DNA from: Emiliania huxleyi CCMP1516
Lineage: Eukaryota > Haptophyta > Isochrysidales > Noelaerhabdaceae
Assembly: GCF_000372725.1 (NCBI RefSeq)
Contig: NW_005197877.1
Coordinates: forward strand, 563,417 to 627,416
Length of the DNA stretch: 64,000 bases
Direction of reading: 5' to 3'
Position numbers and translations under genes: made by a program
Shown: in pieces, positions 10,064-19,627 of the stretch
How the letters are laid out: every line of letters starts with the position of its first letter
How positions within the stretch are numbered: position 1 is the first letter of the stretch
Notes under the pieces: model-generated
Seen by the model: only the letters and a program-made list of their open reading frames with translations
Databases searched by the model: none
What the model was told of the DNA's origin: nothing

Positions 10064-12568
10064 TCAAATTGCCTTGCGCGCCCCCTCCCAGTCCCGGATC
10101 TGACGGCGCAGCATGTGGTTGGGGGTGAGGTATGGGTGCTCGAGCGCGCCGCCCGTCAGAGGGCTCGTCGACTTGGTCGCGAGCCAGCGCTCGATCGCCG
10201 ACCGCTCGTAAGCATGCCCGTCCGCCGCCATCACCGGGTCGCTCATCAGCTCGGTCGTGATCGGGCAGATGAAGTCGTCCGGCGGCTCCTCCCCCCCCTC
10301 AGGCGGCGCCTCCGCCGCCGGTGACGAAGCGCCCTCGGCGACTCGCGCCTGATCCCCCGCCGCACGCGTCGCCCCGACCTCCAGCCTCGCGCTCTCCTCG
10401 AGCGCCGCCGCCAACTCCGCCTCCTCTCCCGTCGCCAACGCTGCCTCATCCTCGGGCTCCTGCGACGGCCCAGCGCCGCCCCCGCCGCCCTTCCCCCTCT
10501 TCTTCTTCTTCTTCCCCTTCTTGCTCTCCCTGGCGCGCTCCCCCGCCTCCTTCTCCGCCTCCTCCCCCGCTATCAGCGCCTCGGCATGCCGCGTCGCCTC
10601 CGCCTCCGCCGCCGCTCTCTCCGCCTCCCTCGCCGCCGCCTCCGCCGCCGCCTCAGCCGCCGCATGCTCCTCGAGGGCGCGCACGCACGCTGCGTGGCCC
10701 TCCTCCTTGGCATACTGCAGCGCGGACTTGCCGTGCTCAGAGCGCAGCTTCGCATCCGCGCCCGCCCGCAGCAAACGCCGCACGACGGCGGGGTGGCCTT
10801 TGAAGGCGGCGTTTATCAGCGCGGTGCCGCCGCCGCTGTTCTGCATGTTGATCTCCGCGCCGCGCTGCAGCAGCAGCTCGACCACCCGCTCGTTGCCGTA
10901 GCCGGCGGCGAACATCAGCACCATGCCGCCGTCGCTCCTCTGCAGGTTGATCTCCGCGCCTCGCTGCAGCAGCAGCTCGACCACCCGCTCGTGGCCTTGG
11001 TGGGCGGCGTCCATCAGCGCGGTGATGCCGACGCTGTCCTGCAGGTTGACCTCTGCGCCGTGCTGCAGCAGCAGCTCGACCACCCGCTCGTGGCCGTGGG
11101 CGGCGGCGAGCATCAGCGCGGTGCCGCCGTCGCTGTCCTGCAAGTTGACCTCAGCGCCGTACCGTAGCAGCAGCTCGACCACCCGCTCGTGGCCATTGCG
11201 GGCGGCGAGCATCAGCGGGGTGAAGCCGCTCACATTGCCTACCCCGCGAGTCGCGTTGACCTGCCCGCCGCTGTCAAGCCACGCCAGCACCGCCGCCTCA
11301 TCGCCTTGCGCAGCCGCGTTCGCCGCCTCTGCGGGAAGGCTGCCCAGTGAGCTGGATGCGATCGCGGCACTCGCCCCCGCCGCCGCCTCGCCCGAGGAAG
11401 CGCCGCCCGCCCCGCCCGCCGCCGCCTCGCGCTGGCTCGCAGTCACCTCCGCGACGTGCTGCCGGAAGGCATCGACGCACGCGGCGTGGCCCTCCTCCTT
11501 GGCCAGCTGCAGTGCGGACTTCCCCTCCTCAGAGCGCAGCTTCGCATCCGCGCCCGCCCGCAGCAAACGCCGCACGACGGCGGGGTGGTTGCGGGAGGCG
11601 GCGAGCGCCAGCGCGGTGAGGCCGCGGCCGCTCTGCTTGTTGACCTCCGCACAGCGCCGCAGCAGCAGATCGACCGCCCGCTCGTGGCCTTCGATGGCGG
11701 CGCCCATCAGCGCAGTGCCGCCGATGCTATTCGGCAGGTTGATCTCCGCCCCGCGCTGCAGCAACAGCTCGATCACCCGCTCTTGGCCATGGCGGGCGGA
11801 CAGCATCAGCGCGGTGATGCCGCTCGCCCCGCTGGTGTTGACCCGCCCGCCGCTGTCGAGCCACGACAGCAGCGTCGCCTCGTTGCCTTCCGCAGCCGCT
11901 TTTGCCGCCTCTGCGGGAAGGCTGCCCAGTGAGCTGGAAGAGGCCGCCTCGCCCGAGGAAGCGCCGCCCGCCCCGCCCGCCGCCGCCTCGCGCTGGCTCG
12001 CAGTTACCTCCGCGACGTGCTGCCGGAAGGCATCGACACATGCGGCGTGGCCCTTCTCCTTGGCCCACTGCAGCGCGGACTTGCCGTGCACAGAGCGCAG
12101 CTTCGTATCCGCGCCCGCCCGCAGCAAGCGGAGCACGACGGCGGGGTGGCCGTGGTAGGCGGCGGCCATCAGCGCGGTGCCGCCGTCGCTGTCCTGCTGG
12201 TTGATCTCCGCGCCGCGCTGCAGCAGCAACCCGACCACCCGCTCAATGCCTTGGCGGGCGGCGGATATCAGCGCGGTGCCGCCGCTGCTGCTCTGTAGGT
12301 TGATCTCCGCGCCGCGCTGCAGCAGCAGCTCGACCACCCGCTCGTGGCCGCTGCTGGCGGCGAGCATCACCGCGGTATTGCCGCTCACATTGCCTACGCC
12401 GCAAGTCGCGTTGACCTGCCCGTCGCTGTCGAGCCACGACAGCAGCGCCGCCTCGTCGCCATCTACAGCCGCTATCGCCGCCTCTGCGGGAAGGCTGCCC
12501 AGTGAGCTGGATGCGGCCGCGTCACTCACCCCCGCCGCCGCCTCGCCCGAGATGCTGCCTGCCACCAT
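10064..12568 (-). CDS. ankyrin-repeat U-box E3 ubiquitin ligase
   Basis: A single intronless frame of 834 residues. It is built of three modules of about 200 residues, each starting with SSSLGSLPAEA...LLSWLDS, followed by 3-6 ankyrin repeats (consensus TALMLAARHGHERVVELLLQRGAEINLQ), and closing with GKSALQ.AKEEGHAACVDAFRQHV. A Lys-rich basic stretch near residue 670 and an Ala/Glu-rich linker precede a C-terminal U-box (about residues 765-834: FICPITTELMSDPVMAADGH, YERSAIERWL). U-boxes recruit E2 enzymes, so the ankyrin region is probably the substrate-binding part. The DNA of the modules is very similar, which suggests recent internal duplication. No signal peptide is seen; cytosolic or nuclear action is inferred. 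Confidence 0.88.
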   Translation of the reverse strand: MVAGSISGEAAAGVSDAAASSSLGSLPAEAAIAAVDGDEAALLSWLDSDGQVNATCGVGNVSGNTAVMLAASSGHERVVELLLQRGAEINLQSSSGGTALISAARQGIERVVGLLLQRGAEINQQDSDGGTALMAAAYHGHPAVVLRLLRAGADTKLRSVHGKSALQWAKEKGHAACVDAFRQHVAEVTASQREAAAGGAGGASSGEAASSSSLGSLPAEAAKAAAEGNEATLLSWLDSGGRVNTSGASGITALMLSARHGQERVIELLLQRGAEINLPNSIGGTALMGAAIEGHERAVDLLLRRCAEVNKQSGRGLTALALAASRNHPAVVRRLLRAGADAKLRSEEGKSALQLAKEEGHAACVDAFRQHVAEVTASQREAAAGGAGGASSGEAAAGASAAIASSSLGSLPAEAANAAAQGDEAAVLAWLDSGGQVNATRGVGNVSGFTPLMLAARNGHERVVELLLRYGAEVNLQDSDGGTALMLAAAHGHERVVELLLQHGAEVNLQDSVGITALMDAAHQGHERVVELLLQRGAEINLQRSDGGMVLMFAAGYGNERVVELLLQRGAEINMQNSGGGTALINAAFKGHPAVVRRLLRAGADAKLRSEHGKSALQYAKEEGHAACVRALEEHAAAEAAAEAAAREAERAAAEAEATRHAEALIAGEEAEKEAGERARESKKGKKKKKRGKGGGGGAGPSQEPEDEAALATGEEAELAAALEESARLEVGATRAAGDQARVAEGASSPAAEAPPEGGEEPPDDFICPITTELMSDPVMAADGHAYERSAIERWLATKSTSPLTGGALEHPYLTPNHMLRRQIRDWEGARKAI

Positions 12569-12666
12569 TCAGGGTTCCGGCTCTTTGTGGGTGCGGGGGG
12601 GCTCGCTTGTCACTCTCCAGTGTGCCTGTGGTAGCGAGAAAAGAAGAAAGGCAAGGTGCCTGCAAT

Positions 12667-13150
12667 ATGGCCTCCTACGTGCCGACCGGCGTGCCGCACG
12701 CATACAACTGACTCTTCAACATCTTCCTCTTCCTTGCCGCCCTGTTCTCGGACCTGCACAGACAAAAACAACGGACCTGCTGCTCACAAAAGCTGCCTGG
12801 CTGCGGGCTTCATGTGGATGGTGATCTTGGCGGCGACAGGCAGCCCACAGCACGGAGATGGATGGGCTTCGGCGTCGGAGCCACGGTTGCTGATCCTTGA
12901 CATGCTGTGCTGGGGGACTCTGAACTTCATCATGAACTCAATCGTCGTGGCGCTCTTGCTGCGCGACGAGCGCACGGTCCACTTCAAGACCGAGGAGGAG
13001 GAGCGGACGTGGCGCTTCTTCTAGACCGGCGCTCTGGCATGAAGCGGCTGGAGTTCGAGCAGGTGGTGCGACGCGGCGAGTTCGTCACCATCAAGGCCGG
13101 GGAGAGCACCGTCGACGGAACGCCGCCGCGTGAGAAGAAGAAATTCGTGG
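12667..13150 (+). pseudogene. Popeye/cNMP-domain membrane protein remnant
   Basis: Pieces of one protein are spread over all three frames: MASYVPTGVPHAYN, stop, LFNIFLFLAALFSDL, then AAGFMWMVILAATG, LLILDMLCWGTLNFIMNSIV, LLLRDERTVHFKTEEEERTW, a stop in TTCTTCTAG, and in another frame RRSGMKRLEFEQVVRRGEF and VTIKAG. Hydrophobic segments followed by a charged region and the start of a cyclic-nucleotide-binding-like domain match the Popeye family layout. At least one in-frame stop, a shift near 12760 (with GGACCTG duplicated around a 16-bp insert) and a shift near 13020 break it, and the rest of the domain is missing. Sequencing errors could explain single shifts but not all three. Confidence 0.5.
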
Positions 13151-13523
13151 GCGGGAATTCTCGAGAAAAAAATCGGACGTGCTCTCGGCCGAGCCGCTCT
13201 CTGCGCTCTGCTGCCGCTCTCGCCCGGTCTCGCGCAGTCGCGCTGCACACAAGGCTCTTGTGGGCGGGCTGCTGTCGTCCCGCAGTCGGCAGAGCCCCCC
13301 CCCCCCCCCTCAGTTGTGTGGCTGGTCTGTTCTTATATTTCACCCCCATTTCGACCATAGCGCCGGCGTGAGGCCAAACGAGACTCAGACTGCTGACACC
13401 CCCTGGTGCGTGCAGCAGCAAAAGCGTTACCGTGCCTCGCATCACTCTTGCGCCGCCTGCTCGAGGAGCAGCGTGCTGCCAAAACTTAGAGTTGTTTGGT
13501 ATTGCTAAAAATCTCTCTCTCGC
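13151..13523. other. intergenic, no gene seen
   Basis: It contains a C run of about 13 near 13298 and, just before the next gene, TGCTAAAAATCTCTCTCTC, which recurs near 42988. It is probably the 5' region of the glycosyltransferase gene. Confidence 0.45.
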
Positions 13524-15122
13524 GTGCTGAGCACCAGCTGGTGGTGCACCTACGTCGCAGGCCAGCGGCCGCCCGAAAAAAAGAGAAATGGGGGCCTGCA
13601 CACTACATGCTCATTGAAGGAGGCGTGTAACGTGCTGGCCTCGGGAAATGCCCCGGACATCGTCACATCGTCAGACACCGTGCACGGCGGCTTGATCCCC
13701 GACCGCCTCCGCCGCCGAGATTACCCATTCCAACTCCAGCTGCTCGGTACGCAGACCGTGCAGAGACCAGTAGAGTCCAAGAAAGTCGGGTCGATGCCGC
13801 GGGCGCACCAGCACAACCTGAAGGCGGGCTGCCGCATCGAGGGCGCCGCTGACAAGGCCGACAAGGCCCAGGACAAGGTCGCGCGCGTCGTCGTGCTCTC
13901 AATGGCGCGGTACGCCAACCTCGTTGTGCCGAGCCTGCCGCTCGGCGTGATCGACCAGGGCTTCGCCTCGACGAGGCTACAGTACGGCGCGAACGTCAGC
14001 GCGTCAGCGATCGTGATCACAGAGGAGGCCGGGTGCGCGTTCCAGATCGGTAACCATGTGCACGAGCTGATGAACGCCGCGCTGCTCTCGCTCACGCTCG
14101 GTCTGCGCCTCGTGCGGGGGCTGGGCGCGTACACGTGCGGCGGCCTGTTCAGCAGCACTGGGCTGTTCGACGCGCTGCCGCTGCTCGACGCGACGCGCGA
14201 GCTCTGCCCGCTCAAGTGCCCGCTCCAGAACGCGGGCGCGCCGATGTGCGCGCGTGCGCCGTCGCCGTGGTGCAGCATCGACCGCGACCTCGGTCACGGC
14301 AACTTCTCGCTGTTCGGCCGGCCCGGCGCCGAGGCATACCACCTCAGGCAGATGGACATCGCGGGTAAGTTCCAGTCGCAGGAGGCCGCGATGAGCCGGC
14401 GCGTCAGCCCGGCCGCGGCCGCGCTCTTCGCGCGTGCGGGCGGGCCGCACGCGCTTTACGGTCGCATCTTTGCAGACTTCTTCCGCTTCAGGGAGGACCG
14501 GCCCGCGCTCGCGCGCGCGCTCGCCGCGCTGAAGCAGCGGCGCGCCGCCGAGGGCCACGGGCAAGTTGTCACCATCGCCGCGCAGATCCGCCACCGCACG
14601 TCGTGCCAGCACGGCCACGAGAAGGTTGAGCTCTTTGCGCGCGCGATCCGAGAACTCGCGCGTGGCCGGCGCTGCGAGGTGTTGCTCGCAAGCGACCGCC
14701 GCGCGACGTTCGCAGCGCTCGAGCGCGCGCTTGGTAACGAGTGCGCGCTGCACAGCGTCGAGCGCAACAACGCGTCGCAGCCCGGGCAATTTGTGGAGCA
14801 CGGCGTCGACGCGCTCGAGACGGCGGCCGCTGACCTCGGCCTGCTCGCGCGCGCCGACCACCTCGTTGGCACGTGGGGCTCGACGTTCACACTCCTCATC
14901 CAGTCGCTCATCGCGAACCGCTTCTTGCGGCGCGGCGCGGTCGCGCGCGGCGAGCCGCCGGTCGTCGTGTACTGCGATGCACTGGCCGCAGATAAATCGA
15001 TGGGTGAGCTGCAGCGAGATACGCCAGTCGGCTGGTCCAGGTGCCTGCGCCCGCTGCCGCTCATCGCCAACTGGCACATCTCGCTGCAGAGGTGGCCGCA
15101 GATAGATCTATGGGTAGGTTGA
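13524..15122 (+). CDS. fucosyltransferase-like glycosyltransferase
   Basis: An open frame of 532 residues without an evident intron. The first Met (13524) is in low-complexity leader-like sequence; the Met at 13795 (MPRAHQHNL) or 13903 (MARYANLVVP) may be the true start. A globular region begins at VARVVVLSMARYANLVVPSL. The C-terminal half has VTIAAQIRHRTSCQHGHEKV, CEVLLASDRRATF and LLARADHLVGTWGSTFTLLI, the pattern of a GT-B fold fucosyltransferase donor site (GT23/GT37/NodZ-like: an Arg-rich loop, then D...L..AD.LVGTxGSTF). It would transfer a sugar, probably fucose from GDP-fucose, in the Golgi; the exact family is uncertain and no membrane anchor was found. Confidence 0.55.
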   Translation: MLSTSWWCTYVAGQRPPEKKRNGGLHTTCSLKEACNVLASGNAPDIVTSSDTVHGGLIPDRLRRRDYPFQLQLLGTQTVQRPVESKKVGSMPRAHQHNLKAGCRIEGAADKADKAQDKVARVVVLSMARYANLVVPSLPLGVIDQGFASTRLQYGANVSASAIVITEEAGCAFQIGNHVHELMNAALLSLTLGLRLVRGLGAYTCGGLFSSTGLFDALPLLDATRELCPLKCPLQNAGAPMCARAPSPWCSIDRDLGHGNFSLFGRPGAEAYHLRQMDIAGKFQSQEAAMSRRVSPAAAALFARAGGPHALYGRIFADFFRFREDRPALARALAALKQRRAAEGHGQVVTIAAQIRHRTSCQHGHEKVELFARAIRELARGRRCEVLLASDRRATFAALERALGNECALHSVERNNASQPGQFVEHGVDALETAAADLGLLARADHLVGTWGSTFTLLIQSLIANRFLRRGAVARGEPPVVVYCDALAADKSMGELQRDTPVGWSRCLRPLPLIANWHISLQRWPQIDLWVG

Positions 15123-15268
15123 CTCGACTGCTCGTCGACCGGCGTGGCGGACGTGTCGCGGGCTCGTCGGATGTCACTACCTGACATGAAAATAAATCTC
15201 CGCAGGAAAGTTTCTAGAGATGCTGCCACAACCCCTGCTGAAAATCAGGGTTCATAAAAAATCAGGTC

Positions 15269-15965
15269 AACGGAGCTCCGTGTTGCTCCCAGCGGAATCC
15301 CCCGCGCTTCCTGCGGCCATGGCCGATGCTCCTAGGAAGAGAGGTCATCTGGCTACCGCGAGAGCGACCCAACTCGTCGACATCGTCCGATGATGGTGCC
15401 GCAAAGTCAGCCTTCGGAGGCTATTTGGGGCCGAGCCGGCAGTAGCCGTGACATGTGGTTCCACCACCCCTCGTAGGCTTTGCCTCTGACCGCCACCGTT
15501 CCCAGGCTACCTTATGGGATGGAAAGGAAGGCTGGGCGAGCGTATAGAAGCGTGCTCGACCTCGTCGTGGCAACCTGTACGGCAGCGCTGGTAGGCGCGA
15601 TGAGCGTCGTGCCACCTGACCCGAGACGGGTCGCAGGCGTCGTACCGAGCGCGTCAAGTCCGTGTACTGATGTGATCTGCACGGGTGAGTCACGTCGGCG
15701 TCAAAGGAGCGACGTGCGACCTGTCAGAGCTCGCTCTCCGATCTCAGCGGCGTCGAGTCGTCTCCGGCGGCGACAATTCGGTACCTCCCCAGGACGCGCA
15801 GAGGCAGCTGCGGCCCCGCCGAGTAGACGGCGGCACACCGCGCCACCTGCTGTGTGACGCCGTCCACTCGGCGGGGTCACAGCTGCCTCTGGAAGGCACC
15901 GAGAGGTACCAAATGGCGCAAATGACCAAAATGGTAATTTCTCGCAGCTGCGAGACTAGTTTATC
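15269..15965 (+). mobile_element. noncoding dispersed element, copy A
   Basis: About 650 bp closely match 49125-49937 in the same orientation, from AACGGAGCTCCGTGTTG to CTCTGGAAGGCACCGAGA. Neither copy has a conserved reading frame; differences and small indels are scattered. The outer TIR of the 49-kb copy is absent on the left of this copy. It ends beside CTCGCAGCTGCGAG, a 14-bp palindrome that recurs near 17609. Confidence 0.75.
15780..15910. repeat. foldback within copy A
   Basis: A 131-bp imperfect inverted repeat begins GGTACCTC and ends GAGAGGTACC. The arms are about 53 bp (AGAGGCAGCTG, CCCCGCCGAGT and GACGGCG pair with their complements) around a loop of about 25 bp. Confidence 0.8.
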
Positions 15966-16521
15966 TCGGCTTCTCCACATGAACCAAGCATCAGCACCGT
16001 GAGGTGTGATACATTGGCGCGTAAAGGGTCAGTCTGGAGTCGCGTGCCTCCACAGCGGAAGAGCTACGCAGTACCTGACATCCCCCGGGGTCTTGCCACT
16101 AAAGGCGGAGGGTTGGGACTCAAACAGCTTGGACGAACTGCAGGTCCGGAGGTAACCTCAACGTCCTGCAGCCGGCCGCGGCGCCGTAAGGGTTATGGCG
16201 CAGCCGGAGGGCTGGCGCCGTCAGAGAGGATGGAGCGGCCACAGAGGTGGCGCGGCATCAGGTCCCATGAGCAGGGAGAGAGCGCAGCGAGAGCGCCGCG
16301 CATGAGGAGCAAGTGCCAAGCGCGCTCGCGAAAGTAGGCGGCGAAAGCGCGCGCCAGCTGAAGTGCAAGTTTGGTGTTCACAGCAGCGGAGGCTGAGTGA
16401 AGACCGCATGCGATGTGCGCGAGGGCACACGAGAGGGACTCAGGAGAGGTATCCGTGAGTACCCTACGATAAACTAGTGGCCTACCACGAGTTGGGGCCC
16501 CCACCCCAATCGTTATCGGCG
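15966..16521. other. repeat-flanked stretch, no gene recognised
   Basis: A minus-strand frame at 16193-16504 encodes about 100 residues with some protein-like composition (LALQLARAFAAYFRERAWHL) but no known domain. It could be a decayed transposon protein. Nothing else is supportable. Confidence 0.3.
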
Positions 16522-16672
16522 GACAAGTTTTCTCGGAGCGACAGCCTCAAAGACAAAAGGGTGGATGGGTGGGGGGCGATTGCGGGCGAGCGCCAGCGCG
16601 CCCCAGGAACGGTGGGGTGCCCTCGACCGCGCGTCCGAGTCACTTGGGCGGACGAGCGAGCGGCACATGGCC
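16522..16672 (+). repeat. 151-bp direct repeat, copy 1
   Basis: It starts GACAAGTTTTCTCGGAGCG and ends CGGCACATGGCC. It is repeated without visible change at 17622-17772. Confidence 0.9.
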
Positions 16673-16859
16673 TACGTCTTCGGCAGTGCCGCCGGTCATC
16701 GGACGGACTTCAGCCCGCCCTCGACGACCGACTACGCCGATCCAACAGGGCTGGGCACGTAATCGCATCAGAGAGCGACAAGTTCGCTCAATCAACTTAG
16801 TGCGATCACGTGGCCGCCGGTTCGAACTCAACGGTTCGCCTAGGGTGAGCCACCTGTCC

Positions 16860-17427
16860 ATGCTCGCCTGGGTGACGGCGTTAAAATACCATGAACTACA
16901 TGCCCATGCTCGCCTGGGTGACGGCGTTAAAATACCATGCAGGGCCCGGGAACGCAATCCATTGCCTCCTTTGGTTGCTCACATTGCGGACTGGGTGACG
17001 TCCTTAAAATACCTTCCATTCGTCTGGGTGACTGACGTTAAAATACCTTCCATTCGTCTGGGTGACTGACGTTAAAATACCTTCCATTCGTCTGGGTGAC
17101 TGACGTTAAAATACCTTCCATTCGTCTGGGTGACTGACGTTAAAATACCTTCCATTCGTCTGGGTGACTGACGTTAAAATACCTTCCATTCGTCTGGGTG
17201 ACTGACGTTAAAATACCTTCCATTCGTCTGGGTGACTGACGTTAAAATACCTTCCATTCGTCTGGGTGACTGACGTTAAAATACCTTCCATTCGTCTGGG
17301 TGACTGACGTTAAAATACCTTCCATCGGACTGGGTGACTGTCCTTAAAATACCTTCCATCGGACTGGGTGACTGTCCTTAAAATACCTTCCATCGGACTG
17401 GGTGACTGTCCTTAAAATACCTTCCAT
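16860..17427 (+). repeat. 34-bp minisatellite array
   Basis: About nine near-identical 34-bp units with the core CTGGGTGACTGACGTTAAAA and TACCTTCCATTCGT run from about 17010 to 17320. Divergent units lie on both sides: CTGGGTGACGGCGTTAAAAT units at the left, and CATCGGACTGGGTGACTGTC units at the right. Units adjoin directly, with no spacers. Confidence 0.92.
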
Positions 17428-17505
17428 GACCACCCGCCCACCCGGTCAACATCACGTGGGAGAACGCCGATACGTTAATGGCGCCAGCGCCTGCTGTTGA
17501 CAAGT

Positions 17506-17600
17506 GGGGAACAAACGGCTTCATCGCAAAGCTGCCCCCAGCAGGCGTCTTGACGGGTATCAAAATTCTTCCCTACGAAAGAGGCCAACGGACCCGAGAA
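17506..17600 (+). repeat. 95-bp direct repeat, copy 1
   Basis: It runs from GGGGAACAAACGGCTTC to CGGACCCGAGAA and is repeated at 17988-18082. It abuts the second 151-bp repeat copy. Confidence 0.9.
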
Positions 17601-17621
17601 GGTAATTTCTCGCAGCTGCGA

Positions 17622-17772
17622 GACAAGTTTTCTCGGAGCGACAGCCTCAAAGACAAAAGGGTGGATGGGTGGGGGGCGATTGCGGGCGAGCGCCAGCGCG
17701 CCCCAGGAACGGTGGGGTGCCCTCGACCGCGCGTCCGAGTCACTTGGGCGGACGAGCGAGCGGCACATGGCC
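17622..17772 (+). repeat. 151-bp direct repeat, copy 2
   Basis: This is the second copy of the repeat at 16522-16672, in the same orientation, with the minisatellite array between the two copies. Confidence 0.9.
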
Positions 17773-17827
17773 CGACAAAGAGAAATCGGAGTCTGGCGAC
17801 GAGATCGATAAAAGAAGTGCAGCGTTT

Positions 17828-17888
17828 CCTCTGAGGTGCCTCAGAGGTGCACCACACCTCTGAAGGTGTCTTTCAGAGGTGTCCTTCA
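17828..17888. repeat. short inverted-repeat cluster, CCTCTGAGG type
   Basis: CCTCTGAGGTGCCTCAGAGG is a perfect hairpin of 9-bp arms. CAGAGGTG / CACCTCTG variants follow three more times. No coding potential is seen. Confidence 0.7.
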
Positions 17889-17987
17889 GGAGCAGAGCTG
17901 ACGTCAGTCTGTGCGCGCTCCCTCTCTCCTCGTCGAACCCACCACCATCCCCTTTCGCCTCCTATCTGTCTTGTGTGTGCCTTGCTG

Positions 17988-18082
17988 GGGGAACAAACGG
18001 CTTCATCGCAAAGCTGCCCCCAGCAGGCGTCTTGACGGGTATCAAAATTCTTCCCTACGAAAGAGGCCAACGGACCCGAGAA
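17988..18082 (+). repeat. 95-bp direct repeat, copy 2
   Basis: This is the second copy of the repeat at 17506-17600. It is followed within 10 bp by TIR-like ends of the transposable element. Confidence 0.9.
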
Positions 18083-18091
18083 CAAGATTGC

Positions 18092-18174
18092 GTAACGCGA
18101 GCTGTGCCAGTGTGAAATGGAACTAGCCAAGTTGCCAATGGAACTAGCCGTGTCAGAGTGAAATGGCACTAGCC
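18092..18174. repeat. stacked TIR-like ends of the 49-kb element
   Basis: GTAACGCGAGCTGTGCCAG followed by GTGAAATGGAACTAGCC resembles the right end of the element at 49084-50004. Then GTGTCAGAGTGAAATGGCAC plus TAGCC equals the reverse complement of that element's left end. Both end types sit side by side here in the same direction, so this is a rearranged remnant. Confidence 0.75.
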
Positions 18175-18458
18175 CTTACAGTATTTTTAGTTAATACTCA
18201 GGTCCCCTCCCGCTAGCAAGTCATGAACAGGGTAAGGGAGGGAGGGAGAGCAAACAACTGGGAAGTTCACAGCTGAGCTTACCCAGAGAACGCCGTTCTC
18301 ACCCACAAGCGAGCGCTAGTGAACGCCCAGGGAACCGATATGCCATCCCCAACCGCCCGAGCGCCCGAGGTGGGCGCTCGGAGGCCGGAGGCATGAGAAG
18401 GCCGACATGCGCGCGGGGCGCACGAGCGGCGGAGCGAGAGCGGGCTCGCGTATGGAGT

Positions 18459-18459
<1 letters not shown>
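18175..18459. other. intergenic, no gene seen
   Basis: Low-complexity GGGAGGGAGGGAG lies near 18234. No open frame with recognisable protein features was found. Confidence 0.4.

Positions 18460-18544
<85 letters not shown>
18460..18544 (+). repeat. (GT)n microsatellite
   Basis: About 42 TG units with one CG interruption near 18510. It lies beyond the 3' end of the minus-strand FkbM-like gene. Confidence 0.97.
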
Positions 18545-18545
<1 letters not shown>

Positions 18546-18763
18546 CGAGGGAGCTAGCTCGTCGGCTCGCCAGGCTCCGCTGTGTCAGCAGCGCCGCGGC
18601 GGCGCTCCCACGACGGTGGAAGCGCCTGGTAGGATCCATCCAGGAGCCAGCCGAGAAGCTCGTAGGCCTCGGGCGACGGCAGCACGGACGGGTCCATGTA
18701 GTGAAGCTCGCGTGTCCGGCCATTCTGAGACCTCACTCGATCAGCTCCACGCTAGGTTGCCGC

Positions 18764-19627
18764 TCAGATGCTGCACGAGCACGCGCGGCGCGGCGAGAAA
18801 AGCGCCGTATCGTTGCCGCCGCTGGCGACGAAGGCCTCGGGGACGCCGCCGCAGTTGACGCGATACACGCTCTCCTCGCTCAGCCCGCTCAGCGGCCGGC
18901 GCGCCATCGCGCCGTCCCAGAGCCGTTTGCTCGCCCGGGCGCGCTTCCTCGCCGCGTCGACGCCTCCCGGGATGGCCTCGTGCAGGTAGAAATGGTCGAG
19001 CAGCTTGCGGCGCCCGTCGGGGAGCGGGTGGTACACGTCGAGTGCGTGCACGTAGCCGTGGCGCGCGAGCGTGGCGGCGAGCGCGGGCTCCACCGTCTCG
19101 ATGCTCAGCGCGTGCCAGCGGTATGATCCGAAGGGGAAGTGCTCAAGCACTGCGCGCTCGTGATTCTCGACGTCGAGGCTCAGGTACTCCATCACCGCCG
19201 GCGCGCCGTTCGCGCGCAGCACCGCCTCGAGCGGCAGCGCGCTGTGCACGTTGGCGCCTCCCGCAGCGCCTCGCCTCGAGGAGATGTGGTTGAAGCCCTG
19301 CTTGCCCAACTTATTCTCAGTGTACGTGACGTTGGCCGCGCGCGACGAGATGAGCGTGTGCACGACGGAGCAGTTGCGCTCGCGCATCAGGCTCGCGATC
19401 AGCCGGTGATTGCCCTCTATGCACAGCCCGCGCCAAGCGAAGTCTCGCTCGAGCGTGCGGCTGTTGGATAGCACCACGGGCGACGCAGCGGCGAGATCGA
19501 CGAAATAGCCGCCGCGCTGCCCTTCGAACACGCTGCTGACGATGCGATCCTGGCCACCCTGCGAGTGCCACGCGCCGGGCGCGTCGATCGACGGCCCGAG
19601 GAGCTGGACACAGCCCCGGTGCTCCAT
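18764..19627 (-). CDS. FkbM-family methyltransferase-like protein
   Basis: A 287-residue frame from Met 19627. It has SQGGQDRIVSSVFEGQRGGY, then FVDLAAASPVVLSNSRTLER and GLCIEGN (SAM-binding loop region), and VMEYLSLDVENHERAVLEHF, the typical order of the FkbM/Methyltransf_21 fold. These enzymes O-methylate glycans or small molecules. No clear signal peptide is present, but HNATVY-like secretory context is not seen either, so location is open. The last residues (CSCSI) may be intron read-through: a plausible coding stretch (RTRELHYMDPSVLPSPEAYE) lies just downstream on the same strand at about 18720-18600, so the gene may have another exon. It is divergent from the next gene, 189 bp apart. 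Confidence 0.65.
   Translation of the reverse strand: MEHRGCVQLLGPSIDAPGAWHSQGGQDRIVSSVFEGQRGGYFVDLAAASPVVLSNSRTLERDFAWRGLCIEGNHRLIASLMRERNCSVVHTLISSRAANVTYTENKLGKQGFNHISSRRGAAGGANVHSALPLEAVLRANGAPAVMEYLSLDVENHERAVLEHFPFGSYRWHALSIETVEPALAATLARHGYVHALDVYHPLPDGRRKLLDHFYLHEAIPGGVDAARKRARASKRLWDGAMARRPLSGLSEESVYRVNCGGVPEAFVASGGNDTALFSPRRACSCSI

Noticed and set aside
16815..16850. tRNA B-box-like GGTTCGAACTC
   Set aside because: The T-arm stem does not pair and no A box or cloverleaf could be folded upstream.
16860..17427. CRISPR-like array
   Set aside because: The 34-bp units adjoin directly with no unique spacers, and the genome is eukaryotic.
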